Of a stretch of DNA of 64,000 bases, positions 35,596 through 44,380 are shown one piece after another. The number at the start of each line of letters is the position of its first letter. The first letter of the stretch is position 1. The notes beneath the pieces were generated by a model. That model saw only the letters and a list, made by a program, of their open reading frames with translations. It did no database searches and was not told where the DNA came from. The DNA comes from Croceicoccus sp. Ery15. GTDB lineage: Bacteria; Pseudomonadota; Alphaproteobacteria; Sphingomonadales; Sphingomonadaceae. A program made the translations under genes and the position numbers. The stretch spans positions 1,662,501 to 1,726,500 of the forward strand of contig NZ_CP087588.1 of NCBI RefSeq assembly GCF_020985305.1. The letters are read 5' to 3'.

Positions 35596-35780
35596 GCTCC
35601 CGCCTGATAGGTGGGAAGGCTGGCCAGATAGGCTTCCAAATCTTGGAAACCGATCAGGGTTCGACGGCCTGCTTTGCGGGCAGTCAAATCACCCCGTTTC
35701 AGCGCCTCATAGATTGAGGTGCGAGACATGCCCGACACCTTGACGGCATCGGGGATTGTAATGGCGATTGGTGTTTGCAT
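35592..35780 (-). CDS. AlpA-like helix-turn-helix protein
   Basis: 62-residue MerR/AlpA-type DNA-binding protein (TIPDAVKVSGMSRTSIYEALKRGDLTARKAGRRTLIGFQDLEAYLASLP). These proteins activate or assist excision (Xis role) in P4-like elements. It is the first gene of the small-protein operon that includes the HUH gene, so it may control that operon. Confidence 0.8.
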   Translation of the reverse strand: MQTPIAITIPDAVKVSGMSRTSIYEALKRGDLTARKAGRRTLIGFQDLEAYLASLPTYQAGA

Positions 35781-35789
35781 GTTCTTGTG

Positions 35790-35818
35790 TCCCGCAAGGC
35801 CCCAGCGGAATTGCGGGA
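35790..35818. promoter_or_regulatory. 8-bp inverted repeat upstream of the AlpA-like gene
   Basis: TCCCGCAA (35790-35797) and TTGCGGGA (35811-35818) form a perfect dyad immediately upstream of the AlpA start. No T tract follows, so an operator is more likely than a terminator. Confidence 0.45.
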
Positions 35819-35868
35819 ACGTTGCTGGACACTTTGAGCCGCCACTTCATTCCGAGGAACAGAGGGGG

Positions 35869-36597
35869 TTATTCGGAAACTTTCGCGGGTGGATTAACCC
35901 ACTCATGCGCCAGCAGAATTTTAGCCCATTCCAGTGGACGGGACCGAGCCAATTCACTCGCCATGGATATATCAACTTCCATGCGGTCAGGACTCTTGCC
36001 GTCTTTACGCTGGTGGATTCTCTCACGAAGCTCTTTCAGTTCCGCTGCCGTAACTCGAACACCCCAGCATGATTCATTGATCAGTTTCGCAGCGAGTTGC
36101 GTGCCCGGTTTAACGAAGGGGCGCATGCCTTCATGCCGACAATGCCGAACGCAACATTCCGTCACGATTGCCAGCTTACCCTCAAACTCCAATTGCATAA
36201 CCGACTTCGGCGGCGTTCCACCCGAGCTTGTTCGAGCTGGTCTGAATATCGCACTGTCTCTGCCATTATCAGCATCAACGATGGCCTCCATTACCGCCTC
36301 AATTGGTCGCACGGTTGCATGTGGCATGCCCCTGCTCGTCAGGTAGTCGATAAGATCCGTCATGGCACGATAGACTCCGTATCGCCCGCCATCGCCATGA
36401 TGCTGAAAAAATTCGGTCGATACAGCCAAGCGTTCTTGGAGAAGATCGAATGCCACGCCCCGGCCCTCTGTTACCGGTAGTCGCTCCAATAACTTGTCTC
36501 GTGGTCGAACCCGCACATCGCCTGATTCAGGATCAACCTCATAATTCAGAGCTGAGCGAGGCAGCAAAGTGCGCTTAGTGCCCGAACCGTAATCCAT
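35869..36597 (-). CDS. element protein of unknown function, coupled to integrase
   Basis: 242-residue protein. Its ATG overlaps the integrase stop by one base (TAATG). It holds a central SGGTPPKSVMQLEFEGKLAIVTECCVRHC block with clustered Cys, and a basic helical region LKELRERIHQRKDGKSPDR. I recognise no family. It may be a partner of the integrase, but that rests only on the coupling. Confidence 0.6.
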   Translation of the reverse strand: MDYGSGTKRTLLPRSALNYEVDPESGDVRVRPRDKLLERLPVTEGRGVAFDLLQERLAVSTEFFQHHGDGGRYGVYRAMTDLIDYLTSRGMPHATVRPIEAVMEAIVDADNGRDSAIFRPARTSSGGTPPKSVMQLEFEGKLAIVTECCVRHCRHEGMRPFVKPGTQLAAKLINESCWGVRVTAAELKELRERIHQRKDGKSPDRMEVDISMASELARSRPLEWAKILLAHEWVNPPAKVSE

Positions 36598-37850
36598 TAT
36601 GCCGCTCCCCGTATCGGCGTGACCTTTTCCCCAGCCGCCCCACCGCTTGCGCAATAGGTCGCCCAATCGCTCATAAGCCGCCGCCGCTTGTCGAACAGAT
36701 CGCCGCGCCGATATGCCCGCTCAACCCTGTTTTCGATGGTATGGGCCAGTGCCATTTCGGCAACCTCATGGGCATAGCCGGTGCATTCCGCTGCCCAATC
36801 GCGGAAGCCGGAACGGAAGCCATGCACGGTAACGTCAATCTTCATCCGGCGTAGCAGCATCGTCATTGCCATGCCGGACAGCTTGCCGCCCTGCGCGCCG
36901 GGAAAGAGCCATTCGCTGCCCAACGGCTTCAAGCCTTCCAGAATTTCGACCGCTCGCGGCGATAGTGGGACGCGATGCTCTTTCGCTGCCTTCATGCGCT
37001 CGGCAGGGATCGTCCAGATTGCCTTTACAGTATCGACCTCGGCCCAAGTCGCGCCAATCACCTCGCCAGATCGCGCAGCGGTCAGGATCGTAAATTCAAG
37101 CGCCAGCGCCGCCATTGCTTCCCGCTTGCGCAATGCGCCCATGAATGCCGGTATCTCGGCATAGGGCATGGCCTTGTGGTGGCCGCGCGATAGCTTTGTT
37201 CGGGCGGGCAGGATTTGTGCCAGATGGCCCCGCCAGCGGGCGGGGTTTTCCCCCTTGCGATAACCCCGCGCCTTCGCCGCATCGAGCACGGTTTCAATCC
37301 GGCCACGTATGCGGCTGGCAGTCTCGGCCTTACCTTTCCAGATCGGTTCCAAGATTTGCAGGACATGCGGGGTATCGACCTCACCAACCGGCAGATTGCC
37401 AATCACCGGATAGACATAGCTGGAAAGCGTATTTTTCCATTGTTGGCGATGCTTGGCATTGCGCCAACTATCCTCGTTCGCCTCAATGTAAGCCTCAGCC
37501 ACGGCCTTGAATGTGACACCGGCCACCTTGGCAGCCTGTTGCGCCGCAAGCGCCTCAGCGGCTTCCCTGTCGCGTTCTGCGAGCGGATCAATGCCCGCCC
37601 TCACCTTCAAGCGCAGTTCGTCCCGCGCGGCCCGCGCATCGGCCAGCGATATACCGCCCTTGCCAGCCGCGCCTAATCCTACGTCCCGCGATTTGCCGTC
37701 CAGCATGAAGCGGTAAATCCAAGACTTGGCCCCGCTCTCTTTCACGATCAGGCGCAGCCCGCCCCCGTCGCTATGGCTGCCGGGTTTCGCGTTCTTTACC
37801 GCCAGCGGCGTGAGCGCATTGCTGAGTTTCTTTGGCATTGCGGTTCCCAT
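36597..37850 (-). CDS. tyrosine-type site-specific integrase
   Basis: 417-residue P4-like integrase with an N-terminal DUF4102 arm-binding domain (DGGGLRLIVKESGAKSWIYRF), a core-binding domain and a catalytic domain. The catalytic residues are Arg260 (TAARSGEV), His343 and Arg346 (HGFRSGFRDW), His370 (ALAHTI) and Tyr380 (AYRRGD). It would integrate at tRNA-Ser. The start could also be the ATG at 37838. Confidence 0.93.
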   Translation of the reverse strand: MGTAMPKKLSNALTPLAVKNAKPGSHSDGGGLRLIVKESGAKSWIYRFMLDGKSRDVGLGAAGKGGISLADARAARDELRLKVRAGIDPLAERDREAAEALAAQQAAKVAGVTFKAVAEAYIEANEDSWRNAKHRQQWKNTLSSYVYPVIGNLPVGEVDTPHVLQILEPIWKGKAETASRIRGRIETVLDAAKARGYRKGENPARWRGHLAQILPARTKLSRGHHKAMPYAEIPAFMGALRKREAMAALALEFTILTAARSGEVIGATWAEVDTVKAIWTIPAERMKAAKEHRVPLSPRAVEILEGLKPLGSEWLFPGAQGGKLSGMAMTMLLRRMKIDVTVHGFRSGFRDWAAECTGYAHEVAEMALAHTIENRVERAYRRGDLFDKRRRLMSDWATYCASGGAAGEKVTPIRGAA

Positions 37851-37900
37851 CGGGGGACTGACTGCCAGAGCCTTGCCGGTTTGGCGGAAATGGCGGCGCT

Positions 37901-37942
37901 CCCCTAAACGTCCCCCGAAAATAGCCTGTTTTTAGGGGGACG
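37901..37942. repeat. right putative integrase arm-type sites
   Basis: CCCCTAAACGTCCCCC (37901-37916) repeats the left-end copy exactly. An inverted GGGGGACG copy follows at 37935-37942, and another partial one (TTTGGGGGAC) at 38041-38050 adjoins the right core. Confidence 0.55.
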
Positions 37943-38049
37943 CAAGCGAACAGTGTCGGACGGTCAAAATGCGGGATGCTTTCTAAACCCACGTATTTTA
38001 GCCGCTTTATGGGATAATTTCGGATCGTTCCGGACGGTGGTTTGGGGGA

Positions 38050-38065
38050 CTCCGTCTCCGCCATT
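38050..38065 (+). repeat. attR core (16-bp direct repeat)
   Basis: CTCCGTCTCCGCCATT repeats the 3' end of the tRNA-Ser gene at 31860-31875 exactly. Sequence upstream (TTTGGGGGA) is not tRNA-like, as expected for the non-functional side of the insertion. Confidence 0.9.
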
Positions 38066-38095
38066 TCCCGACCATTGCAGGCATGCTCCGCTTCC

Positions 38096-39316
38096 TCATG
38101 CGAAGACGCGGGTGGCGATCAGTGCAAGGCTGGTCACGATTCCCATGGCCGGTACGATCGCGGGAAAGCATCGCACGCCCTGGGGCGCGGGTTCGCCGCG
38201 GGCCTTGATCGCCAGCAGCGCGGCGCAGGCGGCGGTAAAGATCAGCAACATCAACAGGCTGGTGCCCGCCGCAAGCTGTTCGGTGGGAAAGGCCAGTGCC
38301 AGCAGGGCGACGACGGCCCCGCTAAGGATTGTGGCCAGAACCGGCGTGGCCGTGCGCGGATGTATGCGCGCAAGCCACGACGGAGCCGCCCCGCGGCGCA
38401 CGCCAAGGTCGTAGATGACGCGCGATGCCATCACGATCTGCGCCAGCGCGCCGTTCAGGATCGTCACCAGCCCGATCAGTGCCAGCAGATCGGCCGGACC
38501 GTTGTGCGCCGCCAGAATGTCGCTGAGCGGTGCGCCGCTGTCGCGCAGGGTTTCGGGCGGCACGGCCGATACCGCGATGGCCGAGACCAGCAGATACAGC
38601 ACCAGTGCCCCTGCCAACGAAACGACGATGGCAAAGGGGATCGCACGCTTCGGGTCGCGCGCTTCCTCTGCCAAAGTCGCCAGATCCTCGAACCCGATAA
38701 AGGCATAGAACGACAGCACCGCGCCTGCCATCACGCTGCCTGCCAGCGGCAAAACCGGCCCCGCATCCAGCGCCGCGCCGAAAGCGGCCGGGAAATGCGC
38801 AAGTTCGCCGCCCAGAAACCCGATCACCAGCAGCAGGCCGCCGATTTCCAGCGCCGTGGTCAACGCCATGAACCATGCCGCCTGCTTCACCCCCATCGCG
38901 GCCACCGCGGTCAGCACGCCCGCGACCAGCGGCACCAGCAGCGCGTCGGGCAAGGCCACGAAGACGGACAGATATCCGGCAAAGCCCGTGGTAATCGTCG
39001 CGGCCGATACCAACCCCGTCAGGATCAGCGCCCAGCCGGTGATGCCGGTCAGCCAGCGCCGGTTGAAACCGCGCGCGATATAGGCCGCAGAACCGCCGCT
39101 TTCGGGGATGCGCGCGCTCAGCTCGGCATAGGACAGGCCGGTGAAACCCGCCGCGACAGCCGCCGCCAGAAAGGCCAGCGGCGCCAGTGCCCCCGCCTCG
39201 CCCGCGACCTTGCCGACCACTACGTAAATGCCCGCGCCAAGGATCGTGCCGATGCCGTAAACGGCCAGCATCCCGCGCGACAGCGCCGGTTTCAGTGCAG
39301 TTTCGCGATTGGCCAT
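38096..39316 (-). CDS. APC superfamily amino-acid permease
   Basis: About 406-residue inner-membrane protein with about 12 hydrophobic segments and the APC signature LAVYGIGTILGAGIYVVVGKVAGEAG near the N-terminus. SYAELSARIPESGGSAAYIARGF follows. It is probably an amino-acid/proton symporter. The ATG at 39316 is preferred over 39349 because it begins the typical short cytosolic N-terminus. It is divergent from the DUF294 gene. Confidence 0.9.
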   Translation of the reverse strand: MANRETALKPALSRGMLAVYGIGTILGAGIYVVVGKVAGEAGALAPLAFLAAAVAAGFTGLSYAELSARIPESGGSAAYIARGFNRRWLTGITGWALILTGLVSAATITTGFAGYLSVFVALPDALLVPLVAGVLTAVAAMGVKQAAWFMALTTALEIGGLLLVIGFLGGELAHFPAAFGAALDAGPVLPLAGSVMAGAVLSFYAFIGFEDLATLAEEARDPKRAIPFAIVVSLAGALVLYLLVSAIAVSAVPPETLRDSGAPLSDILAAHNGPADLLALIGLVTILNGALAQIVMASRVIYDLGVRRGAAPSWLARIHPRTATPVLATILSGAVVALLALAFPTEQLAAGTSLLMLLIFTAACAALLAIKARGEPAPQGVRCFPAIVPAMGIVTSLALIATRVFA

Positions 39317-39423
39317 ACCGTCCGCATTCCCCTTGTTGCCGGTGCGCATGCGTCACCCGCCCACCAATACGACCTTTCGCCGATGGACCGGAAGGGCCGA
39401 CAGGCATAGCGTGCCCGATTGCC

Positions 39424-41331
39424 ATGACACAGACGCGACCCCACGCACCGGTCGAACCCGAAGAATTGCGCGGTTTTCTTGCCAGCCATCCGCCTTTCGC
39501 GCGGCTTGGCGGCGATGCGCTGACCGCGCTGATGCAAGGGTGCGAAATCAGCTATCACCGGCGCGGCAGCACGGTGACGCGGGCGGGCGACGACAACCGG
39601 TTCCTGTCGGTGGTGCGGTCGGGCGCGGTCGAATTGCGGCTGGGCGGCACCGACCTTCACGCGCGTCTGGGGGAAGGCGAATGCTTCGGCTATCCCTCTC
39701 TGATCCGCGGCGGCCCTGCGCAGAACGAGGTTCTGGCGATCGAGGATACGCTGCTTTACCGCATCGCCCGCCCCGCCTTTCTGGCGCTGCGCGAGGCCAA
39801 TGCCGATTTCCGCGCCTTTTTTGATACGGACGAATCGGGCCGGCTGCGACGCGCGCTGGAAGCGATGCGCCGCCAGGTGCAATCGGGCGATCCCGCGGCA
39901 GAGGTACTGGGCGTGCATGGCCCCGTATCCTCGCTGCATCGCAGGCGAGAGGTCGTGACCGCCACGCCCGACATGTCGATTGCCGATGCCGCGCGGCTGA
40001 TGGCCAATCGCGACGTATCCACCCTGCCCGTCACCGGTGGCGGGCAGTTGCAGGGCATCGTCACCGACAAGGATTTGCGCCGCCGCGTGCTGGCCCCCGC
40101 GCTCGATCCCGCGCGCCCGCTGGCCGATATCATGACCCGCGATCCCGTCACCGCGGTCGAGGATACGCCCGTGCTGACCGCGCTGGTGATGATGGCCGAA
40201 CGCCAGATCCATCACCTGCCCGTGACGGACGCCACCGGCACGCTGGTGGCGGTGATTTCGTCGAACGACATTCTTGCGCGACTGGGATCGAACAGCCTGC
40301 TGATCGCCAAGGAGATCGCCGCCGCCGCCGATGCGAGGGAAGTGGCGCGCGCCGCGGCGCAATTGCCCGATGCGCTGGGCGGGCTGGTGGCGGCGGGCGT
40401 CGATGCCGATCACTTGTCGCGCTATGTCTCTACCATCGGCGAGAGCGCGCACCGGCGCATTCTGGCACTGGCCGAGGAAGAGCTTGGCCCGCCGCCTGCC
40501 CCCTATGCGCTGGTCTGTTTCGGATCGCTGGCACGCGCGGAACAGGCATTGGGATCGGATCAGGACAACGGGTTCGTGTTCGGCGACGGTGACGGATCGG
40601 CGGGCAGCGATCCCTATTTCATCGACCTCGCCCGCCGCCTTGCCGACGGGCTGGACGGGGCGGGATACCGGTATTGCCCCGGCGACATCATGGCGACCAA
40701 TCCGGCCTGGCGCCGCAGCGTTACCGAATGGCAGGCGCATTTCGATGGCTGGATGAATGCGCCCGACCCCGATGCCATCCTGCAAAGCACGATCTTTTTC
40801 GACATGCGCTGCCTTGCGGGCGATGCCGCGCTGGTCGAACGGCTGCGCGCGCATGTGTTCGCCGCCGCCAGCGCCAATCGCATATTCCTGTCCTTTATCG
40901 CCCGCGCCGCCGCCAGCACGCGCGTGCCGTTGGGATTCTTCCGCAACTTCCTGCTGCAGGACGACGCGAACGAGGGGCAGGTGCTGGATCTGAAGACACA
41001 GGCCATCGCCCCCATCGTCGATATCGCGCGGGTCCATGCGCTGGCCAATGACATCACGGCGACCAACACGCTGGAACGGCTGCGCGCGGCGGTGGATGCA
41101 GGCAGCATGGACGCCGATCCCTCCCGCGATCTGGCCGCTGCGTTTGAATTCGTGCGCGATGTGCGCCTGCGCCATCAGGCCGAACAGGTGGCGCGGGGCG
41201 AAGCGCCGTCGAACAAGCTGCCGCCTGCGCAATTGTCGCGTTTCGACCGCGAACATCTGCGCGATGCGTTCAAGCTGATCCGCGACCAGCTGGACCGGAC
41301 GCGCAGCCGGTTTGCGGGGGGCATCACGTGA
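39424..41331 (+). CDS. cNMP-CBS-DUF294 nucleotidyltransferase-like protein
   Basis: 635-residue signalling protein. It has a cyclic-nucleotide-type domain (about 15-130), two CBS domains (about 175-300), a DUF294 nucleotidyltransferase-like domain with CFGSLARAEQALGSDQDNG (about 361-380), and the DUF294 C-terminal domain. In other bacteria such genes neighbour acetate permease and CrbS. The stop overlaps the exonuclease start. Its exact role is unknown, possibly nucleotide sensing. Confidence 0.87.
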   Translation: MTQTRPHAPVEPEELRGFLASHPPFARLGGDALTALMQGCEISYHRRGSTVTRAGDDNRFLSVVRSGAVELRLGGTDLHARLGEGECFGYPSLIRGGPAQNEVLAIEDTLLYRIARPAFLALREANADFRAFFDTDESGRLRRALEAMRRQVQSGDPAAEVLGVHGPVSSLHRRREVVTATPDMSIADAARLMANRDVSTLPVTGGGQLQGIVTDKDLRRRVLAPALDPARPLADIMTRDPVTAVEDTPVLTALVMMAERQIHHLPVTDATGTLVAVISSNDILARLGSNSLLIAKEIAAAADAREVARAAAQLPDALGGLVAAGVDADHLSRYVSTIGESAHRRILALAEEELGPPPAPYALVCFGSLARAEQALGSDQDNGFVFGDGDGSAGSDPYFIDLARRLADGLDGAGYRYCPGDIMATNPAWRRSVTEWQAHFDGWMNAPDPDAILQSTIFFDMRCLAGDAALVERLRAHVFAAASANRIFLSFIARAAASTRVPLGFFRNFLLQDDANEGQVLDLKTQAIAPIVDIARVHALANDITATNTLERLRAAVDAGSMDADPSRDLAAAFEFVRDVRLRHQAEQVARGEAPSNKLPPAQLSRFDREHLRDAFKLIRDQLDRTRSRFAGGIT

Positions 41332-42020
41332 TCCTGCCCTTCTGGCCGGGCCGCGAGGGGCGTTTCCGCCGCCGGTTCGATCAGGCCGCCGCGATGGCGC
41401 CCGCCGGTCCGCTGCGCGCGTTCTATGCCGCCCCGTTGCCTGCATTCGACACGGATGCGCATGCGCTGGACATGATTGCCATCGACCTCGAAACCGACGG
41501 GCTGGATTTCGCGTCCAGCGCGATACTGGAAGCAGGCATCGTTCCCGCCCGCATCGGATCGATCGCGGCATCGGGTTCGCGTCGCATCCGGTTCCGCCCT
41601 GCACAGGCATTGCAGGCCAGCAGCGTCGTCGTTCACCGCATCACCGACGACGCGCTGGCCGATGCCCTGCCCGAAGAGGATGCGCTGGCCCTTCTGTTGT
41701 CCGCGCTGGCGGGAAAGGTGCTGGTCGCCCATTTCGCCGAGATCGAGGCGGGATTTCTGAATGCCGTGTGTCAGCGCGTCTATGGCGCGCCCTTTGTCGC
41801 GCCCTTCATCTGCACCATGCAACTGGAAAACCGCTGGTTTCCGCGCACCCGCGCTGCCGACGGGCTGCGCCTCGGCAAGCTGCGGGCGGGCTATCGGCTG
41901 CCTGCCTATCGCGCGCATGACGGGCTGACCGATGCGCTGGCCTGCGCCGAATTGCTGATGGCGCAAATCGCACACCACGGTGCCGAAAACCTGACATTGG
42001 CGGATCTGCTGCGGCGGTAG
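41328..42020 (+). CDS. DnaQ-like 3'-5' exonuclease
   Basis: 230-residue DEDDh exonuclease. Motif I DLET has Asp53 and Glu55; motif II AHFAEIEAGF follows; motif III is YRAHDGLTDALACAEL. GTG start overlaps the preceding stop (GTGA). Such an exonuclease commonly pairs with the DUF294 protein in acetate gene clusters; the functional link is not known. Confidence 0.88.
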   Translation: MILPFWPGREGRFRRRFDQAAAMAPAGPLRAFYAAPLPAFDTDAHALDMIAIDLETDGLDFASSAILEAGIVPARIGSIAASGSRRIRFRPAQALQASSVVVHRITDDALADALPEEDALALLLSALAGKVLVAHFAEIEAGFLNAVCQRVYGAPFVAPFICTMQLENRWFPRTRAADGLRLGKLRAGYRLPAYRAHDGLTDALACAELLMAQIAHHGAENLTLADLLRR

Positions 42021-42066
42021 GAACAGGCGCCTGTCCCTGCTGTCGCCGCCGCCGCTCCGGGCATTA

Positions 42067-42076
42067 GACCAAAGTC
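42067..42076 (+). promoter_or_regulatory. GACCAAAGTC motif upstream of the acetate symporter operon
   Basis: An exact 10-mer, also found at 51213-51222 in the acs/porin intergenic region. It lies about 100 bp upstream of the DUF4212 gene. It is a candidate binding site for the CrbR-like regulator. Confidence 0.45.
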
Positions 42077-42174
42077 GCTCTGTAAAAGAGGTCCCCGTTC
42101 CTTAACCCTTCCTGTCAGATCGCGCCTGAAACCGGTGTGGTTCCCACAACGAAAGATAAGAGGGGGAGGACGAT

Positions 42175-42459
42175 ATGTCCGACGAAAGTCCCGACGACGC
42201 CGTAGCCGGTAACGGCCACGAAGGCGCCTATTGGAAAGAGAATATACGTCTGCTGCTGACCCTGATGGCGATCTGGTTCGTCGTCTCGTTCGGGTTCGGC
42301 ATATTGCTTCGCGATTTTCTGGACCAGTTCATGCTGGGCGGGTTTCCGCTGGGCTTCTGGTTCGCGCAGCAAGGTTCGATCTATGTCTTCATCGTGTTGG
42401 TGTTTTACTACGCCTGGAAGATGAAGAAGATCGAGCAGCACTACGACCTTCACGATTGA
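42175..42459 (+). CDS. DUF4212 symporter small subunit
   Basis: 94-residue membrane protein with two transmembrane helices (LLLTLMAIWFVVSFGFGILL; FWFAQQGSIYVFIVLVFYYAWKM). The DUF4212 family is always found next to SSS-family acetate or solute symporters. A strong GGGGGAGG precedes the start. It probably stabilises the symporter. Confidence 0.93.
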   Translation: MSDESPDDAVAGNGHEGAYWKENIRLLLTLMAIWFVVSFGFGILLRDFLDQFMLGGFPLGFWFAQQGSIYVFIVLVFYYAWKMKKIEQHYDLHD

Positions 42460-42472
42460 GCGGGAGGCGGAC

Positions 42473-44248
42473 ATGTCCACACAGACACTGATCTATATCT
42501 TCGTCGCCGTCAGCTTCGCGCTGTATATCGGCATCGCCATCTGGTCGCGCGCCGGTTCGACCAAGGAATTCTATGTCGCGGGCGGCGGGGTTCACCCCGT
42601 GGTCAACGGCATGGCCACCGCTGCCGACTGGATGAGTGCGGCAAGCTTTATCTCGATGGCAGGTCTTATCGCCTTCATGGGCTATGACGGTTCGGTCTAT
42701 CTGATGGGCTGGACCGGCGGATATGTGGTTCTGGCCTTGTTGCTGGCGCCCTATCTGCGCAAGTTCGGCCAGTTCACCGTGCCCGATTTCATCGGCACGC
42801 GTTACTATTCCAAGGTTGCGCGCACGGTGGCGGTAATCTGCCTGATCTTTATCTCCTTCACCTATATCGCCGGGCAGATGCGCGGCGTGGGCATCGTGTT
42901 CAGCCGGTTCCTCGACGTGTCGGTCGAACTGGGCGTGATCATCGGCATGTGCATCGTGTTCTTCTATGCGGTGCTGGGCGGCATGAAGGGCATTACCTAT
43001 ACGCAGGTGGCGCAATATTGCGTGCTGATCTTCGCCTATATGGTGCCTGCCTTCTTCATCTCGATGCTGATCACGGGCAATCCGATTCCGCAGATCGGTC
43101 TGGGCTCTACCGTCAATGACGGTTCGGGGATGTATGTCCTCGAAAAGCTCGACAGTTCGCTTCAGGCCATGGGTTTCGGTCCCTATACCGATGGCAGCAA
43201 GTCGATGATCGACGTGTTCTGCATCACCGCCGCGCTGATGATCGGCACGGCCGGCCTGCCCCACGTGATCGTCCGCTTCTTCACCGTCCCCAAGGCGTCC
43301 GACGCGCGCAAGTCGGCCGGTTGGGCGCTGGTTTTCATTGCGCTGCTATACACCACGGCCCCTGCGGTCGCGGCCTTTGCGCGCCTGAACTTCAACGACA
43401 CGGTAAACAACACCGCCTATGCCGAAGCGCCGGGCTGGTTCACCAACTGGGAAGCCAATAATCTGATCGCTTTCGACGACAAGAACGGCGACGGCGTGAT
43501 GACGGTGGCCGCGGGCGATGCGTTCAAGGGCGCGCCCGAATATACCGCAGAGCGTGGTCCTGCGGGCAACCGCATGGTCGCGAACGAAAGCAACCCCGAC
43601 AGCGTGAACGAAGTCTATCTGGACCGCGACATCATCGTGCTGGCCAATCCGGAAATCGCCAATCTTCCTGGCTGGGTGATCGCCCTTGTGGCGGCGGGCG
43701 GACTGGCTGCGGCGTTGTCGACGGCGGCGGGCCTGCTGCTGGTAATCTCCACCGCGGTCAGCCACGATCTGCTGAAATCCACCTTCAAGCCGGAAATCTC
43801 GGAAAAGGGTGAGCTTTTGGCGGCACGTCTGGCGGCAACAGCGGCGATCGTGGTGGCCGGCGTGCTGGGCATCTATCCTCCGGGCTGGGTGGCACAGGTC
43901 GTTGCCTTTGCGTTCGGCCTTGCAGCGGCATCGCTGTTCCCCGCGATTTTCATGGGCATCTTTACCAAGGCCATGAACAAGGAAGGCGCGATTGCAGGTA
44001 TGGTGAGCGGCCTTGCCTTCACCTTCATCTACATCGCTTATTTCAAGCTGTGGAATCCGGATGCCAATGTGGCCGAAAACTGGCTATTCGGCATCTCGCC
44101 CGAAGGCGTCGGCGTGATCGGCATGCTGATCAACTTTGCCGTCGCCGTCGCGGTGATGAAGATGACCGCCAAGCCGCCGGTTGAAATCGCCCGACTGGTC
44201 GATTCCATCCGCGTGCCGCGCGGCGCCGCCGGGGCCCATGCACACTAG
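42473..44248 (+). CDS. cation/acetate symporter (ActP-like, SSS family)
   Basis: 591-residue sodium:solute symporter with 13-14 hydrophobic segments. FYVAGGGVHPVVNGMATAADWMSAASFISMAG is the SSS/ActP-like block after the first helix. A hydrophilic insert (about 320-380) is typical of the VC_2705-type subfamily. It imports acetate or similar monocarboxylates. Adjacent kinase and acs strengthen the acetate assignment. Confidence 0.92.
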   Translation: MSTQTLIYIFVAVSFALYIGIAIWSRAGSTKEFYVAGGGVHPVVNGMATAADWMSAASFISMAGLIAFMGYDGSVYLMGWTGGYVVLALLLAPYLRKFGQFTVPDFIGTRYYSKVARTVAVICLIFISFTYIAGQMRGVGIVFSRFLDVSVELGVIIGMCIVFFYAVLGGMKGITYTQVAQYCVLIFAYMVPAFFISMLITGNPIPQIGLGSTVNDGSGMYVLEKLDSSLQAMGFGPYTDGSKSMIDVFCITAALMIGTAGLPHVIVRFFTVPKASDARKSAGWALVFIALLYTTAPAVAAFARLNFNDTVNNTAYAEAPGWFTNWEANNLIAFDDKNGDGVMTVAAGDAFKGAPEYTAERGPAGNRMVANESNPDSVNEVYLDRDIIVLANPEIANLPGWVIALVAAGGLAAALSTAAGLLLVISTAVSHDLLKSTFKPEISEKGELLAARLAATAAIVVAGVLGIYPPGWVAQVVAFAFGLAAASLFPAIFMGIFTKAMNKEGAIAGMVSGLAFTFIYIAYFKLWNPDANVAENWLFGISPEGVGVIGMLINFAVAVAVMKMTAKPPVEIARLVDSIRVPRGAAGAHAH

Positions 44249-44296
44249 GCCCCAACGCGCAAACCCGGACATTACGCACCGGAACTGAATGACCGG

Positions 44297-44334
44297 AAGG
44301 GGGCGGCAGGAAATTGTCGCCCCCTTTCGTTTTT
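44297..44334 (+). terminator. Rho-independent terminator after the symporter
   Basis: AAGGGGGCG (44297-44305) pairs with CGCCCCCTT (44318-44326), followed by TCGTTTTT. It separates the DUF4212-symporter transcript from the sensor kinase, though the kinase may still receive read-through. Confidence 0.75.
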
Positions 44335-44380
44335 GCGCTATCACGGCAAACCGCAAAGCCGAAAGGATGCCGCCGCCCCG

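Larger units (their letters stand above)
31876..38065. mobile_element. tRNA-Ser-integrated element with tyrosine integrase and HUH Rep-like gene
   Basis: About 6.2 kb bounded by the 16-bp direct repeats. Minus-strand genes from right to left are integrase, a 242-residue unknown, an AlpA-like HTH, two small proteins, a winged-helix protein, a predicted HUH endonuclease, and an overlapping gene pair. One plus-strand secreted protein lies at the left end and is AT-richer. No relaxosome, conjugation or phage structural genes are present, so it would have to be an integrative satellite or integrated replicon. Confidence 0.88.

Noticed and set aside
39292..41610. Long antisense frame opposite the DUF294 gene
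   Set aside because: Same composition artefact; the plus-strand domains are unambiguous.
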